From Desulfurococcales archaeon (GTDB lineage Archaea; Thermoproteota; Thermoprotei_A; Sulfolobales; NBVN01): 7,118 bases of DNA. The notes below the pieces were generated by a model that saw only the letters and a list, made by a program, of their open reading frames with translations, was not told the origin of the DNA and ran no database searches. The stretch covers positions 1-7,118 of the forward strand of contig JAGHCP010000119.1 of assembly GCA_021160415.1 (NCBI GenBank), written 5' to 3'. The stretch's first letter is position 1. Each line of letters begins with the position of its first letter. Both the position numbers and the translations under genes were made by a program. Shown here piece by piece: positions 1 to 5,200 of this stretch.

Positions 1-5
1 ACTCC

Positions 6-785
6 TTATCCCATTTTCCCTAACTTATTTACAACCTGTCCCATTAGTATGATGCTGTCTGCATGTAGAATGACCTTATTGGCTAGTCCTTTACTCATGA
101 CGTACCCAACCATGTTGTCCGTTATTAAGGTGACAGGGATCCCCTCCTTAACCAGTTCCCACACAGTGAGTCTGGCACCTTGAAGCACAGGTCTTGTCTC
201 AGTAGCTATCACCTTGATTTTCTTGCCTTCACGCCAAGCAGACCTGATGACGCCTAATGCGGTCCCGTATCCGGCGGTAGCTAAGGCGCCTGTGTTGCAG
301 TGGGTGAGTACGGTGTCGCCGTCCTCTATGACTTCCTTGCCGACCTCGCCGATAGCTTTATTGGTCCTCACGTCTTCTTCGTATATCCTAATGGCTTCAT
401 TCACAATTGCTTCCCGGAGTTCATCGGCGGTGGGCCAGTCAGAGCTCAGCAAATCCCTCATTCTCTTAAGTGCCCAAAACAGATTAACCGCTGTTGGCCT
501 GGTTCGTGCCAGCCTCTCAACAGCTTCCTCAACATCCCTCCTCAGGTCCTCAACGGTTTCCGCGTTCGAGTGGTATGCCGCGAGTGCGACTCCGAAGGCC
601 GCCGCAACACCTATCGCTGGAGCCCCTCTTATCTCCATGGTCTCTATGGCGACGGCCACCCTCTCATAGTCAGCTGTCTCGACGTATTCCTCCTCCCAAG
701 GAATTTTGAGGGTGTTTAACCACCTTACCCTGCCGTCCAACCATTCGATGGATTTTATCTCCAAACGTGCACACCCACTAATCAT
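6..785 (-). CDS. mtnA: MtnA/eIF2B-family sugar-phosphate isomerase, C-terminally short
   Basis: The protein resembles archaeal methylthioribose-1-phosphate isomerase (aIF2B-like family), which converts 5-methylthioribose-1-phosphate to methylthioribulose-1-phosphate in cytoplasmic methionine salvage. Visible family signatures are KSIEW near the start, RGAPAIGVAAAFG (residues 53-65), THCNTGALAT (161-170) with the expected catalytic Cys163, ETRPVLQGARLT (196-207), DNMVGYVMSKG (223-233), and HADSI with Asp243 in the place of the second catalytic residue. Oddities: GADRI is usual, but here it is HADSI, losing the arginine; and the frame ends with TAA right after NKLGKMG, where relatives read NKIGTYG and continue for roughly 100 residues. 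At 259 aa it is well below the usual 340-370. This could be a frameshift, a decaying gene or a real short form; only five bases follow, so it cannot be decided here. A related ribose-1,5-bisphosphate isomerase is an alternative. ATG785 is chosen because the family N-terminus follows at once; no Shine-Dalgarno is visible. Confidence 0.8.
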   Translation of the reverse strand: MISGCARLEIKSIEWLDGRVRWLNTLKIPWEEEYVETADYERVAVAIETMEIRGAPAIGVAAAFGVALAAYHSNAETVEDLRRDVEEAVERLARTRPTAVNLFWALKRMRDLLSSDWPTADELREAIVNEAIRIYEEDVRTNKAIGEVGKEVIEDGDTVLTHCNTGALATAGYGTALGVIRSAWREGKKIKVIATETRPVLQGARLTVWELVKEGIPVTLITDNMVGYVMSKGLANKVILHADSIILMGQVVNKLGKMG

Positions 786-810
786 TATTTAGGTCTTGAT
801 TAATAATCAC
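786..810. promoter_or_regulatory. AT-rich divergent start region
   Basis: The two divergent frames are separated by 10 bases at most. The near-palindrome GATTAATAATC (798-808) contains TTAATAAT (799-806), which could serve as a TATA element. It lies about 23 bases before a TTG at 826, a possible true start of the endonuclease-subunit gene, but only 14-21 bases from the minus-strand ATG at 785, which is short for a leaderless archaeal start. The TATA assignment is an inference from spacing and base composition alone. Confidence 0.3.
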
Positions 811-1347
811 CTCAGGTCCGGGGATTTGGATAGTTGCCGCATTAAGGAAGTGAGGGAAGGGAGGCTAGTGGTTCAGGAGTGTGAGGACGCACTTCAGAGG
901 TTCGGCTTAGGCGCTAAGCTGATTACCGGTGAGTGGGTTCTAGACGTAGCGGAGGCTGCGTACCTCGTCTTCACTAAAGTAATCAAGCTGGTGGAGGGCG
1001 GGGGTGATGTCCTCAGCCTGGAGGCTCTGTTCAGGAAGTACTCTTTCAGCAAGGATGACTGGATAAGATTTACTGTGCTCCTCGATTTAAGGAGTAGGGG
1101 AAGGAAAGCGAGGGTGGGTTACTCCAGCAACACTTTGGTTTTGGAAGGGTCTCAGCAGTTCCTGGTGTTCGTAGCTGAGGAGAACTCCCCGGTCAGAGCA
1201 GAAACTATATATTCGTGGGTCAACGAAGCGGTTCTTAAGGGGTTTAACCCCGTGATCGCCTTAGTTGACGGTAACGGGGACGTAACTTACTACGCCGTAA
1301 GGGCTCAAAGGTCTTCGGATCTGGGAGGAGGTGTTCAAGGTGAGTAA
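796..1347 (+). CDS. endA: tRNA-splicing endonuclease, non-catalytic structural (beta) subunit
   Basis: This 183-aa protein has the fold signature of the archaeal tRNA-intron endonuclease C-terminal domain: DLRSRG (residues 97-102), then GYSS...LVLEG, SQQFLVFV (119-126), and the closing strand NPVIALVDG with VTYYAVRA. EndA cuts the bulge-helix-bulge at both ends of archaeal tRNA introns using a Tyr-His-Lys triad. Here the Tyr position reads Leu (about 115), the His position reads Ser/Gln (119-120), and the Lys before the last strands falls in GFNP. All three are absent, as in the structural partner of the crenarchaeal alpha2-beta2 enzyme, so a catalytic paralogue should be encoded elsewhere. 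The first possible start is TTG796, right after an in-frame stop. TTG826 or GTG850 also fit, and 826 aligns well with the family N-terminus and leaves room for a promoter. The frame overlaps hisS by 8 bases. The family assignment is fairly secure; the subunit role is inferred from the missing residues. Confidence 0.75.
   Translation: MINNHLRSGDLDSCRIKEVREGRLVVQECEDALQRFGLGAKLITGEWVLDVAEAAYLVFTKVIKLVEGGGDVLSLEALFRKYSFSKDDWIRFTVLLDLRSRGRKARVGYSSNTLVLEGSQQFLVFVAEENSPVRAETIYSWVNEAVLKGFNPVIALVDGNGDVTYYAVRAQRSSDLGGGVQGE
1327..1333 (+). promoter_or_regulatory. Shine-Dalgarno deciding the hisS start
   Basis: GGAGGTG lies six bases before GTG1340, which is good archaeal spacing. An earlier in-frame GTG at 1331 overlaps this element and so could not use it. 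This supports starting hisS at 1340, inside the last codons of the upstream gene. Confidence 0.7.
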
Positions 1348-2614
1348 GATTCAGTTAAACCCCGTCAGAGGTATGAGGGACATTCTCCCCCCTGACTCTG
1401 AGGAGATTATATGGTTGGAGAGCACTTTCGCAGACGTTTTAAGGTCATACGGGTATTCAGCGGTTATTGTCCCGACTGTTGAGCTATTCAAGCTCTTCGA
1501 GGTTAAGTCCGGCCCTGAAATAAGCCGCAGCATGTACGTCTTCGACGATAAGGCGGGGCGAAGGGTCTGCTTAAGGCCTGAGTTCACGGCAGGGGTTGTG
1601 AGGCTCTACCTCAGGTCCCTTACTGTTAAGCCCAAGCCTGTGAAGCTGTACTACTTCGGCTCCGCGTTCAGGTATGAGGAACCCCAGAAAGGTAGGTTTA
1701 GGGAGTTCATTCAGGCAGGCGTTGAGTACGTAGGCGACGCCTCAGTGTTCTCTGACATCGAGCTACTTCTTACGATCAGAGATTACTACAGGGCTGTAGG
1801 GTTAAGGAATTACGAGGTGAAGATGAATTCCGTCGGCATCTACAGGAAGATGTTCAGGAGGTGGGGTGTGCCTGAGGATGTTCAGGATCTCGTTATTCAC
1901 TACTTAGATAAGGGTGAGCTTGATAATGCACTGGAAGAGCTTAGGAAGTACCCGGAAGCCGAGGCTGAAGTGGTGGAGTCCCTCTCCGGATTAAGGGTTG
2001 AGGACCCCGAGAAACTTGATGCGCTCTTCAGAGAGCTCAGGCTCCCGAACTATGTTGAGGAGGATTTCAGCAGGTTGAGGTCTATACTGGAGGTCGCTAA
2101 GAACGTAGGCGTGGGCAACCCCTACATTGACCTGGGGTTTGCTAGGGGATTAGCTTACTACACGGGCTTCATATTCGAGGTCAAGACCCCATACCTGAAC
2201 TTCAGCATAGGAGGTGGGGGGAGGTATGACACGCTGATATCCCTCTACGGAGGGTCGGAAACTCCCTCCACAGGCTACTCCTTAGGTATAGACAGGCTCC
2301 ATATAGCCCTAAAAGCGTCAGGGTGGTCGTTCCCTGCATCCCCTAGGAGATTGCTACTCATATGCATGGGTAGCGACGTTCAGTTCGCTGACGAGGTCTC
2401 CACGAGGTTAAGGAAGGCCGGGTTCGCCGTGGACGTCAGATTCAGGAAGAAAGTTTCTGAGATGCTGAGCTACGCCTCTAAGGAGGGATTCGATTACGTA
2501 GGCATAGTTGGTGCGAAGGAGTTCCAGGAGAGAGCCGTAACCATCAAGAACCTCAGGACACGCGAACAAAGAAAAGTGCCGGTAGATATGTTAGGTGAGG
2601 TTGAACTGCCTTGA
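1340..2614 (+). CDS. hisS: Histidyl-tRNA synthetase
   Basis: This class II aminoacyl-tRNA synthetase charges tRNA-His with histidine using ATP in the cytoplasm, normally as a homodimer. Numbering from GTG1340 (424 aa, the family's usual size), the sequence shows NPVRGMRDILPP near the N-terminus; class II motif 2 with FRYEEPQKGRFREFIQ (110-125), where the arginine contacts ATP; the HisRS-specific histidine motif RGLAYYTG (269-276); the glycine-rich SIGGGGRYD; and motif 3 GYSLGIDRL (312-320). The remaining C-terminal part matches the anticodon-binding domain (RRLLLICMGSD onward, ending DMLGEVELP). A GTG at 1331 would add three residues, but the ribosome-binding site favours 1340. It overlaps the upstream endonuclease subunit by 8 bases and the downstream deoxyhypusine synthase by 4, so translational coupling is likely. 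All catalytic motifs look intact. Confidence 0.97.
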   Translation: MSKIQLNPVRGMRDILPPDSEEIIWLESTFADVLRSYGYSAVIVPTVELFKLFEVKSGPEISRSMYVFDDKAGRRVCLRPEFTAGVVRLYLRSLTVKPKPVKLYYFGSAFRYEEPQKGRFREFIQAGVEYVGDASVFSDIELLLTIRDYYRAVGLRNYEVKMNSVGIYRKMFRRWGVPEDVQDLVIHYLDKGELDNALEELRKYPEAEAEVVESLSGLRVEDPEKLDALFRELRLPNYVEEDFSRLRSILEVAKNVGVGNPYIDLGFARGLAYYTGFIFEVKTPYLNFSIGGGGRYDTLISLYGGSETPSTGYSLGIDRLHIALKASGWSFPASPRRLLLICMGSDVQFADEVSTRLRKAGFAVDVRFRKKVSEMLSYASKEGFDYVGIVGAKEFQERAVTIKNLRTREQRKVPVDMLGEVELP

Positions 2615-3531
2615 AGTTCGAGGAAGTGCGTGACGTACGTGTCAGCCCGGATATGAAGCTCTCTGACCTCATAAGTGCTTTCAAGGACATGCATGGCTTC
2701 ACAGCCCAGCACGTAGCTCAGGCTGTAGACATACTCCGGGAAGGACTGAAGAAGGCGGATCTTAGGTTCCTGTCTTTCACCGCCAACGTAGTCGCGACCG
2801 GGTTGAGGGGTGTCCTGACCCAGCTCGTGGAGAGCGGGTTGTTCGACGTCGTCGTGACGACCTGCGGGACGCTGGACCACGACATAGCGAGAGCTACTGG
2901 CGGGAAGTACCTTAAGGGTTTCTTTGAGGCGGACGACGCCTACCTCAAAAGTAAGGGCTACCATCGCTTAGGTAACGTGTTTATTCCTTTCGACTCCTAT
3001 GGCCTGACTGTTGAGGAATTCGTTAAGAAACTAGTTGAGAGTGCCGTTAGCCAGAAGAGAGAGTGGGGCATTAGGGAGCTGCTGCAGTTAGCTGGGGAAC
3101 TCCTCAGCGAGAACCGGGACTCCATCCTAGGGGCGGCCTACCGGAAAGGGGTGAGGGTATACGTTCCAGGATTCGTTGACGGTGCCTTCGGCACCAACCT
3201 ATTTATCCAGTCTCAGTTCACTGGGCTGAAGATAAATCTCTTCAAGGACATGAAGGAATTGTCGGACTTGGTTTTCAACTCCGAAGTAAGTGCCGCCTTA
3301 ATACTTGGTGGAGGGATCAGCAAGCACCATACGATCTGGTGGAATCAATTCAAAGACGGGTTGGATTACGCCGTATACATCACGACTGCCGTGGAGTGGG
3401 ATGGGAGTTTAAGCGGTGCTAAGACAAGGGAGGCAATAACTTGGGGGAAGCTGAAGCCTTCAGGTAAGCACGTCACCGTGTACGGGGATGTGACAGTCCT
3501 CCTACCGATAATTGCGGCAGGGATCCTCTAA
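2611..3531 (+). CDS. dys: Deoxyhypusine synthase
   Basis: This enzyme transfers the aminobutyl group of spermidine, with NAD, to one lysine of initiation factor aIF5A, the first step of hypusine formation and important for translation past difficult peptide sequences. The 306-aa sequence matches the archaeal family throughout: VSPDMKLSDLI near the start, NVVATGLRG, VTTCGTLDHDIAR (starting 82) in the NAD-binding region, HRLGNVFIP, VPGFVDGAFGT, GGGISKHH (233-240) in the active site, WWNQF, and EWDGSLSGA followed by TWGKLK, where Lys280 matches the lysine that forms the enzyme-substrate imine in the human enzyme. The start is TTG2611, which overlaps the hisS stop as TTGA. A GGTGAGG (2594-2600) about ten bases upstream can serve as ribosome-binding site. 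Nothing is missing. The aIF5A gene and the polyamine-synthesis genes are not in this window. Confidence 0.96.
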   Translation: MKFEEVRDVRVSPDMKLSDLISAFKDMHGFTAQHVAQAVDILREGLKKADLRFLSFTANVVATGLRGVLTQLVESGLFDVVVTTCGTLDHDIARATGGKYLKGFFEADDAYLKSKGYHRLGNVFIPFDSYGLTVEEFVKKLVESAVSQKREWGIRELLQLAGELLSENRDSILGAAYRKGVRVYVPGFVDGAFGTNLFIQSQFTGLKINLFKDMKELSDLVFNSEVSAALILGGGISKHHTIWWNQFKDGLDYAVYITTAVEWDGSLSGAKTREAITWGKLKPSGKHVTVYGDVTVLLPIIAAGIL

Positions 3532-3537
3532 TCAGTT

Positions 3538-3575
3538 CTTTAAATCTTTAAACTTGATTTAATTGACTCTTTAAA
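3538..3575 (+). repeat. Three CTTTAAA copies in the dys-top6B spacer
   Basis: CTTTAAA occurs at 3538-3544, 3546-3552 and 3569-3575. The third copy forms part of the proposed TATA box. The first two could be extra TATA-like elements, a regulator-binding repeat, or simply part of the T-rich tract where archaeal transcription of the upstream operon would end. No stable hairpin is seen. The role is unknown. Confidence 0.4.
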
Positions 3576-3577
3576 AG
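3570..3577 (+). promoter_or_regulatory. TATA box for top6B-top6A
   Basis: TTTAAAAG lies 24-31 bases before GTG3601, exactly where an archaeal TATA box sits for a transcript starting at the first base of the start codon. The spacer (3532-3600) is strongly AT-rich, unlike the flanking genes. This suggests a leaderless top6B message and a transcription unit separate from the hisS cluster. Confidence 0.65.
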
Positions 3578-3600
3578 CTTACAAGCCCTTAAAAACTAAG

Positions 3601-5175
3601 GTGGTGTTGGTGACGGAAGCGGCGGTAGAGAGGTTCAGGGCTTTAACACCGTCGGAGTTCTTCTACCGCAACAAGGAGTTAGCAGGCTTCAGCAACCCCG
3701 CAAGAGCTCTTTACCAAACTGTGAGGGAGCTCATCGAGAACGCCCTCGACGCCACCGATTCCCACATGATTAGGCCCGTCATCAAGGTCGTTGTTAGGAG
3801 GGAGGGTGAGGACAGGTTCTTCAGCGTTACCGTTGAGGATAACGGGATAGGGATTCCGCCGGCGCATGTGCCTCAGGCCTTCGGACAACTCCTCTACAGC
3901 TCGAAGTACGTGCTTAGGCAGACCAGGGGTATGTTCGGTTTAGGAGCTAAGATGGCTGTGCTTTACGGTCAGATGACGGCTGGCAAGCCTGTCGAGGTCG
4001 TCACATCCACAATATTAAGCAAGAGGATTCATCACTTCAAGGTATCGATAAACATCAAGTCTAACACCCCCTCCATAGTTAAGAAGGGTTCCTACTCCAA
4101 GCTGAGTGAGTGGCACGGGACTTCCGTGAGGATTTACCTGGAAGGGGACTGGATGAGGTCGAAGTCCAAGATCTACGAATACCTTAAGCGCACGGCGATA
4201 ATAGCTCCCTACGCAGACATAATTTTCGAGGACCCTGAGGGAAACGTTCTCTACTTCGAGAGAAGCATATCTAAACTACCAATACCTCCGAGGGAAGTTA
4301 AGCCGCACCCCAAGGGCGTGGACTTGGAGATGCTTAAGATGATGGCATCAGCAACCAAAGCTAAGACGTTGAAGGATTTTCTGGTGAAGGAATTTCAAAG
4401 CGTGGGTGAAGTAACGGCTCTAAGAATCATCAGCAGGGCAGGGCTTGACCCAAGGAAGAGCCCGAAGTCGTTAAGGGGCCATGAAGTTGAGAGGCTGGTT
4501 AGAGCGATTAAAGAGGACGATAAGATAAAGCCCCCGAAAGGGGATCACCTTTCTTTCGTCGGTCCCGAAATAATTGAGGCAGGCCTTAAGGCCGTGCTTA
4601 AACCCGAGTTCGTCGCAGCAGTCACTAGGAAGCCCTCCGTTTACGGAGGGCATGCCTTCATAGTTGAGGCAGGCATAGCGTACGGAGGGGAGATACAGCC
4701 CTCAGATAAACCTGTGCTCTACCGCTACGCGAATAAGATACCCCTCCTCTACGATGAGGGCTCCGACGTCTCGCGTAAAGTGATAGACACCATTGATTGG
4801 GGGGTTTATGGGGTGTCATTCCCAGCCCCTTTGGCCGTGCTTGTGCACATATGCAGCACTAAAGTGCCCTACAAGGGTGTCGGTAAGGAGTCCGTGGCGG
4901 ATGTGCCAGAGGTGCAGAAGGAGATAGAGCTTGCGGTTAGGGAGGTCGCTAGGAGGTTAAGGAGGTACCTAATGAAGAAGAGGAGGGAAAGGGAGGAAGC
5001 TGAGAGGGCGGTAGCGATAGTTAAGTACATACCTGAACTTGTCAGGTCCCTCAAGAAGATAGTCGGTGACGTGAAGGAGGACATGCTTGAGAAGGAATTG
5101 CTGAAAATGGTTAATATGAAGCTCCGCGCGATGAGGATAAACTCGGTGGATGAGGTTGTGGTTGCTTTAGAATAA
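3601..5175 (+). CDS. top6B: DNA topoisomerase VI subunit B (ATPase)
   Basis: Subunit B of the type IIB topoisomerase binds ATP, closes as a dimer around the captured DNA segment, and drives strand passage through the double-strand break made by subunit A. At 524 aa it is close to the 530 aa of the Sulfolobus shibatae protein and similar along its whole length. The GHKL ATPase domain shows ELIENALDATD (43-53, with catalytic Glu43 and Mg-binding Asn47), EDNGIGIPP (79-87) and GMFGLGAKMA (110-119). A helix-two-turns-helix segment follows at about 255-310 (FLVKEFQSVGEVTALRI), then the transducer domain with KVPYKGVGKES (421-431), which carries the ATP switch lysine. A charged helix (VARRLRRYLMKKRRERE) forms the stalk that contacts subunit A. 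GTG3601 is chosen from the TATA spacing; GTG3610, preceded by AAGGTGGTG, is an alternative losing three residues. top6A follows 25 bases after the stop. Confidence 0.97.
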   Translation: MVLVTEAAVERFRALTPSEFFYRNKELAGFSNPARALYQTVRELIENALDATDSHMIRPVIKVVVRREGEDRFFSVTVEDNGIGIPPAHVPQAFGQLLYSSKYVLRQTRGMFGLGAKMAVLYGQMTAGKPVEVVTSTILSKRIHHFKVSINIKSNTPSIVKKGSYSKLSEWHGTSVRIYLEGDWMRSKSKIYEYLKRTAIIAPYADIIFEDPEGNVLYFERSISKLPIPPREVKPHPKGVDLEMLKMMASATKAKTLKDFLVKEFQSVGEVTALRIISRAGLDPRKSPKSLRGHEVERLVRAIKEDDKIKPPKGDHLSFVGPEIIEAGLKAVLKPEFVAAVTRKPSVYGGHAFIVEAGIAYGGEIQPSDKPVLYRYANKIPLLYDEGSDVSRKVIDTIDWGVYGVSFPAPLAVLVHICSTKVPYKGVGKESVADVPEVQKEIELAVREVARRLRRYLMKKRREREEAERAVAIVKYIPELVRSLKKIVGDVKEDMLEKELLKMVNMKLRAMRINSVDEVVVALE

Positions 5176-5189
5176 ATGTTTATTGGGTT

Positions 5190-5195
5190 AGGTGG
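5190..5195 (+). promoter_or_regulatory. Ribosome-binding site of top6A
   Basis: AGGTGG sits five bases before ATG5201. An in-frame GTG at 5192 overlaps it and is preceded by an in-frame TAG (5189-5191), so ATG5201 is the better start and gives an N-terminus (MSTYISSVD) that aligns with S. shibatae Top6A. Confidence 0.6.
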
Positions 5196-5200
5196 CCAGG

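Noticed and set aside
214..719. Open frames on the plus strand across this region
   Set aside because: They lie antisense to the MtnA-like gene, encode low-complexity Ser/Pro/Ala-rich peptides and show no family motifs.
1331..1333. GTG1331 as the hisS start
   Set aside because: It is embedded in the Shine-Dalgarno element, whereas GTG1340 has correct spacing; the three extra residues are not needed for the family N-terminus.
2494..2964. A 156-codon minus-strand open frame
   Set aside because: It is antisense to the end of hisS and the start of dys, both of which have strong family motifs; the peptide is unrecognisable.
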